Position numbers and translations under genes: made by a program
NCBI GenBank assembly: GCA_026874595.1
Contig: CM049311.1
Span: 33,871,676 to 33,935,675 of the forward strand
From: Sipunculus nudus
Taxonomy: Eukaryota; Annelida; Sipuncula; Golfingiida; Sipunculidae
Reading direction: 5' to 3'
Length of the DNA: 64,000 bases
In this document: piece after piece, positions 35,880 to 48,800 of the stretch
How the letters are laid out: each line of letters starts with the position of its first letter
Numbering within the stretch: the stretch's first letter is position 1
Notes under the pieces: generated by a model
Database searches by the model: none
Seen by the model: the letters and a program-made list of their open reading frames with translations, nothing else
What the model was told of the DNA's origin: nothing

Positions 35880-38560
35880 GCTGAAAGTAGCTAAACAGGT
35901 GGCACCACCTGGAGTTCAAAATCATTAAGCAGTCACATGATCAATATTCCTGTGTAATTTGAAACTGAGGGCTGCAGCAGTTCCTAAGATATTTGGTAAC
36001 AGACAATACATCATGTATAGAAACACATCAACATCCGTAGATTTGCCATCTTGAAAATCACTTGACTGAATTTATACTCAAATTATTCCTCTTCCTCTTA
36101 TTACTTTATGACTTATCTTGAAAGAAGTGGAAAGTAACATTTTGTCCCACAGAAAGTAGGTCAACATAGCTGGCGCCACCTGGAGGTCAAAATCATCTGG
36201 CAGTCACATGATCAATATTCCTGTGAAATTTGAAACTGAAGGCTGCAGCAGTTCCTAAAATATTTGGTAACAGACAATACATCCTTTATGGAAACACACC
36301 AAGTTGCTAAATTTTGCAACCCACACAATTTGAAGTACTGTAGAGATGCCATCTTGAAAATGATTTGACTGAATTTACACACAAATTATTCCCCTTCCTC
36401 TTAGGAACTTCTGACTATGATATGAAGGCCAAATTATTAATATTTTGTGACTTATCTTGAAAGAAGTGGAAAAGATTATTTCTTCCCGCAGAAAGTAGGT
36501 CAACACAGGTGGCGCCACCTGGAGGTCAAAATCATTTAGCAGTCACATGATCAATATTCCTGTGAAATTTGAAACTGAAGGCTGCAACAGTTCCTAAGAT
36601 ATTTGGTAACAGACAATACATCATGTATAGAAACACATCAAGCTGTCATATTTTGCGATCAACAGAATCTGAAGTTACGTAGAGACACCATCTTGAAAAT
36701 GACTTGACTGAATTTATACTCAAATTATTCCCCTTCCTCTAAGGAACTGCTGGCTATGATATGAAGGCCAAAATATCAATACTTTGTGACTTATCTTGAA
36801 AGAAGTGGAAAAGACCATATTTTCCCGCTGAAAGTAGGTCAACACAGGTGGCGCCACCTGGAGGTCAAATTCATTTAGCAGTCACATGATTAATATTCCT
36901 GTGAAATTTGAACCTGAAGGCTGCAGCAGTTCCTAAGATATTTGGTAACAGACAATACATCCTGTATGGAAACACATCAAGTTGCTAAATTTTGCAACCC
37001 ACACAATTTGAAGTTCTGTAGAGATGCCATCTTGAAAATGATTTGACTGAATTTACACACAAATTATTCCCCTTCCTCTTAGGAACTGCTGACTATGATA
37101 TGAAGGCCAAATTATTAATATTTTGTGACTTATCTTGAAAGAAGAGGAAAAGATCATTTCTTCCCGCAGAAAGTAGGTCAACACAGGTGGCGCCACCTGG
37201 AGGTCAAAATCATTTAGCAGTCACATGATCAATATTCCTGTGAAATTTGAAACTGAAGGCTGCAGCAGTTCCTAAGATATTTGGTAACAGACAATACATT
37301 ATGTATAGAAACACATCAAGCTGTCATACTTTGCGATCAACAGAATCTGAAGTTACGTAGAGACGCCATCTTGAAAATGACTTGACTGAATTTATACTCA
37401 AATTATTCCCCTTCCTCTAAGGAACTGTTGGCTATGATATGAAGGCCAAAATATCAATACTTTGTGACTTATCTTGGAAGAAGTGGAAAAAACCATTTTT
37501 TCCCGCAGAAAGTAGGTCAACACAGGTGGCGCCACCTGGAGGTCAAAATCATTTAGCAGTCACATGATTAATATTCCTGTGAAATTTGAAACTGAAGGAT
37601 GCAGCAGTTCCCATGATATTTGGTAACAGACAATACATCATGTTTACATAGAAACACATTAAGCTGTCATATTTTACGATCGACAGAATTTGAAGTTCCG
37701 TAGAGACGCCATCTTGAATATGACTTGACTGAATTTATACTCAAATTATTCCCCTTCCTCTAAGGAACTGTTGACTATGATATGAAGGCCAAAATATTAA
37801 TATTTTGTGACTTATCTTGAAAGAAGTGGAAAAGATCATTTCTTCCCGCAGAAAGTAGGTCAACACAGGTGGCGCCACCTAGAGGTCAAAATCATTTAGC
37901 AGTCACATGATCAATATTCCTGTGAAATTTGAAACTGAAGGCTGCAGCAGTTCCTTAGATATTTGGTAACAGACAATACATCATGTATAGAAACACATCA
38001 AGCTGTCATACTTTGCGATCAACAGAATCTTAAGTTACGTAGAGACGCCATCTTGAAAATGACTTGACTGAATTTATACTCAAATTATTCCCCTTCCTCT
38101 AAGGAACTGTTGGCTATGATATGAAGGCCAAAATATCAATACTTTGTGACTTATCTTGGAAGAAGTGGAAAAGACCATTTTTTCCCGCAGAAAGTAGGTC
38201 AACACAGGTGGCGCCACCTGGAGGTCAAAATCATTTAGCAGTCACATGATTAATATTCCTGTGAAATTTGAAACTGAAGGCTGCAGCAGTTCCTAAGATA
38301 TTTGGTAACAGACAATACATCATGTATACATAGAAACACATCAAGCTGTCATATTTTACGATCGACAGAATTTGAAGTTCCGTAGAGAAGCCATCTTGAA
38401 TATGACTTGACTGAATTTATACTCAAATTATTCCCCTTCCTCTAAGGAACTGTTGACTATGATATGAAGGCCAAAATATTAATACTTTATGACTTATCTT
38501 TAAAGAAGTTGAAAAGACCATTTAATCCCGCAGAAAGTAGGTCAACATAGGTGGCGCCAC
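35880..38560. repeat. 339/343-bp satellite array, alternating monomer types
   Basis: The GGCGCC (once GGCACC) centre of CAGGTGGCGCCACCTG lies at 35901, 36172, 36511, 36850, 37189, 37528, 37871, 38210 and 38553. Spacings are 271, 339, 339, 339, 339, 343, 339 and 343. Monomers fall into types by their middle: C (GTTGCTAAATTTTGCAACCC), A (CTGTCATACTTTGCGATCAAC), B (CATATTTTACGATCGACAG, with 4 extra bases). The order is C-A-C-A-B-A-B, a two-monomer higher-order pattern. The first unit is shortened. Confidence 0.9.
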
Positions 38561-38654
38561 CAAAAGCTTATTTTTGCATGTCCATCCCATGATTAGTAAT
38601 TCTGCAAAGTTTTATGAAGATAGCTGATGTGGCTGTTGAGATATTTGGTAACAG

Positions 38655-38712
38655 ACGGTGGACGGTGGACAGTTGACAGTGGACAGTGGACAGTGGACAG
38701 TGGACGGCGGAC
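38655..38712. repeat. 7-bp minisatellite (GGACAGT-type)
   Basis: Units of ACGGTGG / ACAGTGG repeat about eight times before the right end of the tandem-core element. Confidence 0.85.
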
Positions 38713-38744
38713 GCTGCGCCATGACATAAGTTCACAGAGTGAAC

Positions 38745-40438
38745 TAAAAATAGGCTCTATTAGCGTTCAAAAATATAAATTATTAACAATAATGTGTCAC
38801 ATTGTTGCAATGTTCCTCAAATATCAACGAACACAGTCTCCCAGATAAAATAACTGAAAATTGACAAAGTACTGATAATATGATATGATTCATTTGTTGC
38901 GGCATCCAGCAAGTAAATGCTGAAATTGAAATCAATTATGCAGATTTTATCATTAGAATGTTTAGGATGAGAGCTTTATTCTTTTTTTTTTTTTTTGTTT
39001 CTTAAGCAATACTTTTCCCTTTTATTTTACGCTAAAATAAACAGGGCGGTTAAGTCTGGTATTTTCGATTTGAAGGCCTGTGTGTGTTTGGGGTTGGGGT
39101 CGGGGGGGGGGGGGGGGGGGGGTTAGGGGGGAGGTATTGAAAGGGAGAAATAGCGCCCCTGCATGCCTGTTTTTTAGGGGACCAAATGTCAAAGGGCCAT
39201 TTCACGTTTAAGGAAAAAGCAGAATGGTCGATGATTGTTAAAAAGTTTATTACATCTCCAAAACAATAAAACATAACATAAACATCGTAGGCGTGAAAGA
39301 CTTGTATGAAATAATAAAAAACAAAGAAAAATATGCTGATACTGCAGGGTGGTGTAGATGTGTATTATATATTTGTTTTGTTTTTATTTGTTGTTGATAA
39401 TACTGGTAAAGCCGATATATTCATTGATAAACGGAAAGTCACTGAACATGAATAAACATGATTTTTAATTTAAGTTACATAGCAGTCATATCATATATCC
39501 CGAAGTATAAATAAACAGTTTTCACAAACACGTGAGGACTAATATCTACACATATCTACATATATACATAAATAGAATATGCATTCTTTCCTGTCGTAAC
39601 TGCAGTGATTATTATTTTGAATGAGGGGAAAAATCAATGAAGGTATATACACTCTGTTTGAACATCCCATATAGTCAGTTTCTGTGTCCAGTCAATATGT
39701 TTTGTCAAGCTGGATATGCCAAGCTGCCGGCGCGTGTTCGCCATCACCTTGAAGTTTAAACACGGATTCTTTTGGGCATTGTTCACGAAAGTAAAAGAGA
39801 GGGACTAAACATGCTTGCTAACATGCTCGCCTGCTTACTTTAGATATTTTGCCATATTTAGTCCGGGCTACCAAACCTTGTTCAAATTGAAGTTAAGGTG
39901 GCTTTTCACATATGGTGATTTAAGGCCGTATGGAAAACATACAGTACGTTTTATCGATGATACACGATGGCAGATCCAGGCAAGGCCGATCATTTTCTGT
40001 TAAAGTATATGTTCACTAAATTAAATGGAGACGGAAGTTCAAACAGGGGTCGCCACGGGTAGAAGAAAGTCTTATCATAACCTTAAAAATGCTAATTTTT
40101 ATAAAGATAAAATGAGCAACATGTTTTCTGAGAGACAAATTACGTGATATAAAAATATGATGTATTGTCAGATACATGTATAAATTAACACCAGTTCTCT
40201 CTGAATCAATAAATATTATTCAGTGGTGCTAATTGTGCTTCTATTAAATGGTTCATGGTCCGATGGACGGAAACAGATAAGTGTCTGTGTGTGAGTGTGT
40301 GTTTTTTCAATGTGTGTGACTTAAGATAAGAGACTTGTGCCATTGTCTACAGTTTTACAACGTAAAATATGAAAGACTGAGCGGTTCCGTTTCCTCCTCA
40401 ATGTTCTGTGCATTAACTGTCAGATAATCTCACTGTTC
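38745..40438. other. sequence 3' of the monooxygenase gene
   Basis: Contains the monooxygenase 3' UTR on the minus strand (length unassigned; AATAAA candidates on the minus strand at 39383-39388 and near 39021). A poly-T run lies near 38982-38996 and a poly-G run at about 39103-39122. No other gene seen. Confidence 0.45.
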
Positions 40439-43400
40439 TCACGTAAAAGTCAAAATAGCATATATAGACAGAACTGCATAGTAAATCTTAGCACGGAGTA
40501 ACCAAGAAGCGCTCCGCAGAGCGGCCACTTCCGGACCTGGGACTTGACACATGCGCAGTGGTTCGTACGAGTTTTCAAGGTATGGTGTGTTACCAAACTT
40601 GATCTGAAAGAAAAAAAAGGATTAGAGGTTAATAATTAAATGGACCTTCGCGCGGTATGAACTGTGTTCGGGGTGTATACGGGTTTTGTGTAGTGAAACC
40701 AGTTACATACCAGAGGCTCCGAATGGATTCTTACCTTTAAAACATAATTTTCTCTTCACATTAATCACCTGAGATGGAACAAATTTACAATCTAGGTTAT
40801 CGATATATCGGACCCACTAATGTGACGACAGGGATTTACTGTGATGAAACTTAGGAAAATAAAATATTGAAAAATAGGCAGTCATTTCAACTTGACTTGT
40901 CAATTAAGGTTTATTTTATGTCAGATCAAAGTAATGGTGTCCAGTAACTTGTGTAGGATTAATTATAGGGGTCATTTTGGTTTCAATGCAATTAGGCCGA
41001 AATCGTGTGTCACCTTGTACTAAATACAAACTCTCCAAGGAAGTGATTTATGTCTGTACATTCAGTTGCAAAGTTATTTAAAAGATACCGATTCAAAGGG
41101 GTTTTAGAGATGTTATGCAGGGAATTGTAACACAGACTTGTGAATAAATAATCAAAATGAATGAACATAGAAATGTCCTCACCCCCGTCATGTCGAGCTG
41201 TTTGTTGAGACAGACGAGGAGGGCGCCACCTCCGCTTACCGCCTGCTGATACCGGGCCCTGGTGCGAGCATTCTGCCAGTCTGTTTGGTTGATCACCTGA
41301 TTCACTGTGTTACCTAAATACGGCCCAGGACTGGTGACGTGGAACGCACCTTTTTGGTCAAATCTAAAAAGCAGAAACGTCAGTGTTTATTCTGCACAAA
41401 TAAAAACAGTTTTACGAAAATAGGTTTTACGATTAGGCTGATCAAACTATAACCTTTGGTGGACAAATACACTGTGTAGTATGTCAAAGTAGAATAATCA
41501 ATCTGATACATCCTTAATTTGACTTATTTGATAGCTAGTTTCAAAATCGTAATCTTCATTTGTAAAATCTTTAGAAATATTATACAGTATGTTTATTTAA
41601 GCATGAATAAATAAAGGTTCATTTGAAAACCTACTAATTTGGTTCTTGGCAAGTTGAAAATATAACGGTTTGTAAAGGAATGCAGTCATGCCTCAACTGG
41701 AATTTATTAAATGATAATAATATAGCCATTTTGGCCAAATATCTCTCAGCTTAAAACCTGTACTGTGAATTGCTTGTAAAGACAAAATATTGTTCGATTT
41801 TGTTTTATTACGTGTTACTGTTTACGCCATACCTAAGGAAATATAAAAAACGTATTTTAAAGTACTGTGACGATGTAGGGATTTTTCTTGATTCTCAGAG
41901 TTCTCAAGGATCAGTTTTTATTATTAAGTGTTATTCTGGCATTCTTGTTAGTTTAAAGATTTACAAGTACCCAATGAACATTTCTGAGTATTTAGTTTAT
42001 CATAAAACCTTGTGTTACATAAAACATAAAAAATATGGACCATGTGTAAATAGTTATCTGTTTACGGGTAACCTTCTTGTCTTAACACTAAACCCAGTAT
42101 GTTAACGTTAAAATATCCGGTATATAGTGGGGAAATTCTTGTATATTCACATAAATGATACATACGCTCCCGTGAGGTTAAGGAATGCCAGGTTTTGCTG
42201 TGGAGTTGGAACAGACTGACAGATTGACAGGCTGGTAGCTGGGTAGTAATATAAAACAGCAAAACACATCTCATCCCAGATGTTAGGGCCGCCCTGTTAA
42301 AAGAAAACAAGAGGTACTCAGAATACAGCATGCAAAGAAACTATATATTATATGATATATATTTAATATATAACCAAAAAAATCTATATTTGATTTATAA
42401 CCTATCTGGTGAATTAAAAAACAACGAGGAATTTTCACACTCTGTACTTCCCAAATTTATCATTTTTATATGTTGATTCTTTCTATACAAAACTTACAAA
42501 TCTTTAAATACTAATGTAAATAACAATGACCAGTTTATATTTTAAACAACTATTAAGTTCTTATTATCAGATACCAGGACCACAACTATTATTATCGGTG
42601 GGTAAGGGTTGCAGACAAATGGTATCGGTGTACTTTATTAAAAAGAAAGTGTTTGATTGAGCACAAATTAAGTCTTACTCGTCATGGTCCGGGGTATAGA
42701 GAATATTAAGCCTGTGAGATACTAGTAGTCAACTTATAATTTATAGATGTCTACTGGTATCTCATAAACGTTTATTATATAGATGATGTTCAGATGAATA
42801 TTAGTTGTGCCCAAGCACTTGTTTAAAGCGGCGTAAATGCGACCTTTCAATGTTACACATAATTGCTTAGAGTCTGATAAATATTTTTGGTTCTTAAGTA
42901 TGGTCAAACGTCCACGAAAGTATGAACATTACAAGTGCAATTAAAGAATCATTATTTTTATTTTTTATTCATAACATTATTATAAGTCTTGAAATTTGCT
43001 GACCATCATGGAGATATGACACATATAATGGATGGCATCGCTTGGTTGACCGATAAATCGGGAATAACAGACAGAACAGTGATACTCATTATTTTGAATT
43101 AGCAGTTACTGGATTATGCGAGTAAATGGTCGAGAAACTGACATAGTTTAACTGTAATGGAAAATTTACCTGTATGGAGACGTCAGTTGCCTCTGTGTTG
43201 TAAATACATTCAACTCTAATGTCATCATTCTGGAAACAAAAAAGCACATTGTCTATTTACCATTATAATTTAATCAGCTTTTACACAAAGACCGTTTCTT
43301 AAGAACTTTAAATAACCGGCAAATACTGTTAGTCATTTAAAATTGTGTAAGGCCAAATTGTATTTTTTATTTTGTTCATAGCAATGAAAATTACATAAAG

Positions 43401-43511
43401 GAAATCCAACATTGCATGATGTGTCTTACGGCTGAACTCTAACACTGTATGCGTGTGTATGTGTGTGAATTTGTAAGTCCTGATACGGCGTATTTTTACT
43501 CCATATGTGGC

Positions 43512-43565
<54 letters not shown>

Positions 43566-45821
43566 CCTGATCTAATGTATCTCTGGATTTGGAGAACAAC
43601 ACTGGAAAAGGAAACTGATAAAGTTAATCTTTGGAGTTTTTTTTACATATTGCATTTCATACTGGTAAGACATAACTGAAAGTTTTACATATGAGAAAAA
43701 TCGAAACACATGACAAATGAATTTATCTTTGAATTCATCCAGCATTCTGTATGTCCAACTGGTCTAATACAAAAAATGGCGAAGTCTTAATTACTTCACA
43801 TGAGGTATAAGTATATGTAGGTTTGTTTTTATTAAAGATTTCTTTTTGGTGGAGGTAACCGTCTTCATGCCTTATCTTAATTCTTTGTCAAACAACGTAC
43901 ATCTGCAGAGTTCTATACCGGTTTGGAACAACGTGCCGGGGCAGTAGCACTCGCTTCTGTCATGGTATTTCTTTTCCTGGTGTCACCCAGACCCGGTGTC
44001 TAGTGCACTTGCGGGTGCTGGGTGTGTAATCTTCCCCATTGCTGGGTCATAAAACCACGGAGCCCCAAAAGGCGCACTCGTTTGTGAGTAATACACAGCC
44101 TTCTGATGAAGCCTGGAGAGCACATACAATAAATCTGGGCGGACGGTAAAAACCTCAACGCTCCTCGACTGAGATTTGAATTCAAGACCTAAGGACCTTG
44201 AGTTTTGTACTCTTTCCTTAGACCACAGAAGCCGGTATGTAGGTGTGTTTTAATATTTTTACAGGCATTTATATTTTATTTTTTACCTTTTTAATGGTGA
44301 CCTCTTTCAATAAAAGCCGTGTGTCCTGTCTTTCGGTGTCGTACTGGTCGTCTTTAGACAAGAACGGCAGTTCACTTCCGTTCCTATAGTGACGCACGCG
44401 CACTCCCCGTCCAAGCAGATGCGTATGTAACAATGTACTGAACACGTGTATTTCTTTTTGTTCACCAAAATTCTGAAAAGAAATATCAGATTTGAAGTTA
44501 TTAAGATCTAAAATATGAAAATAAGATAATTTTTTTAGTCCAATATTGCACTCAGAAGTAGACTTAAAACCTTTAGTATTCAAAAGACATATGTTGCCAA
44601 ACCGGCTGTGTGCATTGAAGGTATTGATTTAATGCCTTTGCATTTTGAAGACTTCTCTTAACCATCAAGAAAATATATTTTGGCCAAACACATATAACAG
44701 AAATTGTTCTGTGGACTCTGGTACCAAAGATATTGAGCGAACAGACGATTTTTTTTCTTTTTTTTTAATTGATATTTACCGGTCAAGATAATATCCACGT
44801 AGAATTATGCAAACCTGCTAGAGGAAGACTATCTTCAAATAATGAATATGGACAACTTTAATTTACAATGATACCTATATGAATGAAATGTTAGTAATAT
44901 AAATGTGCCTAAGTATTTCTTTGAGGGATCGTAGCCAGACCAAAATTTACAACATTAATTTAGAGGACTGGGTGTTTATTCACAAAAAGGAATAATTAGT
45001 GGAAAATGGGAGTGGAAATTCCGTGGAACAGTTATATTTGTTTTATTTATTTTTTTTTTTTTTATTTTAACTTATTCATTTTATACTCTATGTAAGTATA
45101 GCAGAGACGCTCACCTTGGACAGACAGTCGCTGGTACAGTAACCGTAGCTTGAGAAGGCAGGAGCGTGAGGCGGGACGATCTGATTTTCGCTTAATACGA
45201 CGCCGAGCGTCAACGTATCGGCGTCATACTGACGTAACGTCGGCGTCAACCACATACGTAAACCAGAACTGTCCCTGCGACCTGTAAACCGAATTTGATT
45301 TGTTATGGACAATATTCAAGGAAGAGTAAAATTCTGAATCAAGTATAAACAATTTGTAATGATTCTTTGCATTCTTACCGCGACATTTAAACGAAGTGAT
45401 TATTTTTATATATTATTATTTTAGTTCTGCCTATTAAGGAAAGACTTTGATGCCATACTAGTTCCTTATAAATAATACACTGAGTATTGTTACGTCTTCC
45501 TTTCGAGATGTTTGTTTATCTATACAAAACTACATATTTAATGTTTATATAATAAACACAGCGCATACGAGATAAAATAAGTAACATGCAAACAGATAAT
45601 TTCGGACAAAAATCATTTCGTGAAATAATTTTTACCCATATGTATGCCAGCCTAAATGTTTATACATTTTTAATTTAAGTAATAGATCCAAAGCAGGAAA
45701 TACCTGATATCCGATTAGGGTTGTCATAATGAGTTGCCAGTTTGAAGTACTGTGGCGTCCCCTTGTGGCCAATTGGTATACCAGCATGAGATGGAAAGAT
45801 AATTGACTACAACCGAATAAT

Positions 45822-45879
<58 letters not shown>

Positions 45880-48800
45880 ATTATTATTATTATTATTATT
45901 ATTAAATGTAACATCAAACAGAGTAACACATATGAAGTATATATAAAAAATATCAAATTATTATTTTTTAATTAAACTTCAGTGTGCAATTCACATTAAC
46001 AACAATATTTAACCTCGCCCAAACCATGGCGGGTATTAACTTTGAATTCAATATGAGCACTCTGTCCAAACCAAGAAAACACACTGTATGTTTATTTTCT
46101 CTGCCGAGTGGCCGCAAGGTGGCACTGTGGCGGCAATATGATTATTTAAAACAGAAGCCGAGCTATAGTTGAAAATTAAGGATACTAAAATTGAACTGGC
46201 AGAATATTAAAGTTCATAGGATCTTAATTCTCTCAATTTATCTGTGTTAAAATAATACTTACCCCTCCTCCAACACCCCAGGCGAACATGATGGCCTGAC
46301 AGTTGGTGGCCTGAGGGGTTTCAGGAGAGAAGCAATCACCGGACCAATCAGCGAACTGCTCCGGGACGTCATGGTAACAAGCGAGTAACACCCAGTGGTG
46401 AAGAATATCCAGGTTTTGGTCGTCTGTGATTGGATCCACCTGTTAATTAGATACGTTAATCCGTTTTGATCCAGTTAAAACTGTTTTTTTTTTGTTATTT
46501 TTGTGAAGGCTTCCATTTTTTTAATGCCAACTTCACTACCTATATGTACATCTGCGGAATTTCATTATGATTTCGGACAACATGACAGGGCAGTATCACA
46601 TGCTTTCTCTCTGTTTATACCCTGGCTTTAACCAGGCCCGGTGACTACTGCTCCCGTGGGACCTCGGTGCGTAATCGTCCCAATTGCTGGGTTATACCAC
46701 CGAGGAACCTCTGAAAGGCGCACTCATTTGTAAGTGAAATAACGCCGTTGGGCACGGCCTTCCCATTATACATATTTAAATTATATACTATGGGTGCATT
46801 TTTTGTTCATGAAGGTATCAAATTCGCGATATTCGTGACAGGGAATTTGCTCCCGAAAATAAAATATGAGGCACAACGTGATATCCAAGTCGAAGGTAAA
46901 ATACTAATATATAATACAAGTAACAATAGATCTTGTATGATCAAAGATTGCTTTTATAAATGATATCAGATCTTTAGAGTTATCCGCCACTAATGAACAT
47001 TTAATTCAAATCGTTCGATGTTTCCTTGGGTTCCCGTCAAATTATTAAGAGTATGCGCACATATTATTTAATTAAATCATATGATAATACTTTATTTTAT
47101 GTATGTTTTAAATAATGTGAGATCACGAAAACTGAACCCTTGTAAAAAACACTGCAACAAGTTGAAATCGCGAATTTTTTACCCAACAGATATGAAACCA
47201 GTGGTAAAATTCTTGAGGATTAATTTTCTCAAACTCTATTGATAACAAAGTAATCATCACAAAGAATCTTTTAAAGATGATGTCCGTATTAAGGTGTATA
47301 TTTCATTTTAATATGAATTTGACCATACTGAGTAGTATATACACGCTCGTAATATTTTAACCATTTATGGCGATGTACATAAAACTATCCCTAACCTGAG
47401 CAGGTTTATCCTTAAAGCATTATAATAGGCTGGGAAACCAAACTATAATCACATCTGACCATGAAAACAAAACCCAGTTTCCATTACGAAAAAAATGACA
47501 CAGTTAAGTATTATTCGACTTACAAAAGGTATATTCTACAGTGAGACCCGCTGTGACTTGGTTGCTGTAGATGTTCGAAATTAATTGTCAATTTTGCAAT
47601 ATATGAGGCTATAAAAAACTTCCATCTAGCTAGATTACACTGGATTTTTTTATTTTTGTTTACACGTTATATTTTTCTTATAACGTACACTTGGCACCTG
47701 ACCTTACGTAAAAAGTCAGATTAAGAAAGATGACAAACTATATATATTTTATTTGGAGGATGAGGCTATAGGATAAGGAGTCCCTGGGCTGCAGTCCCGT
47801 AAGCAGATGTGTAAATCTTGTATTCTCAATATTTGCAAATACCTCAACGAATTTAATAAAGATCGTACAAATATATCAATATATGTTCAGTGCTTTTAAA
47901 ATATAAGGTACCAAACCATATAATGTTGTTGTAATTTCAACAGCCAAGACACACTTCTAAAATACATGCCAATAGGTAAACAGTTATGTCCAATCTTAAA
48001 CTGGACCTAGGTCATAGGTAAGTTATCGAACGTATGTTCACAAGGTTTCACAGGAACTCTAGATTTTGTTTACAGGCTCAGAAAGTGAGACAAGGCCAGG
48101 GAAGTGTAACAGAGGTCTGACTTTGGTCATGTAACCCAAGGTCCGAAGTTACCTTTGACCACTGACCGGTATGCGTGGTATGTCGGAGTGGCCACAATAA
48201 GTCCACTCACAACATGATAACTAGAAACAATCAACTGGGAATTGAAGACTCATTATCAAGAATAGCATTTTCTTCCCTGTTTATTTAGTTTTACTCAGAT
48301 CCGTTGTATATAAATGAGCTAACAAGAATTAATCTACCAGGAATCGAAGATACTATAATGAAAATAGTAATAAATTCTCTTCTTACTCAATTTTACTTAT
48401 ATTTGGGATAATTAAATAGATTAATATATCAGCAGTATTTTGTAACAACTGTAGGGGTAAACCGATATGTACAATAAATTCTAAAGATATATATTTATAT
48501 ATGTCGCCCCTGTCATATATATATTATATAAGTATATATATATGTTAATATATGTATCCCTCCCCCCCCCCCCCACCAACTCACACGTCATCATAACCGA
48601 AATAACCCAACTCAAATGGTTTTATTTAACAGTTTTTGGTTATACTGAAAACCGAGTTCAAAATGACTCCAAAACATCGTTGTAAATTATTTATTTTCCT
48701 CATAGAGTTGTAACTTTGATATCTACTACAGACTACATTCAATGCAACATAATGGAAGTTCAGTTTTTACCAGAAAAAGGTTAAACACCTTTTATAGCAG

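Larger units (their letters stand above)
35192..38744. mobile_element. 3.5-kb tandem-core element with GTTCACTCTGTGAA ends
   Basis: The left end GTTCACTCTGTGAATTA (35192-35208) is matched by the inverted right end GTTCACTCTGTGAACTTA (38727-38744). Inside are three ~140-bp units, a 339/343-bp satellite, and a 7-bp GGACAGT-type minisatellite before the right end. The right end (GGTAACAGACGG ... GGACGGCGGACGCTGCGCCATGACATAAG) resembles the arm of the element at 7131-8690 read on the other strand, so both seem to belong to one superfamily. No transposase or Rep/helicase gene is present; non-autonomous. Confidence 0.65.

Noticed and set aside
35880-38560. Regular repeats resembling a CRISPR array
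   Set aside because: The period is ~340 bp, whole monomers repeat with no unique spacers, there are no cas genes and the genome is animal. It is a satellite.
41770-42105. 111-aa plus-strand frame
   Set aside because: It lies within intron 10 of the monooxygenase, is AT-rich and has no recognisable domain.
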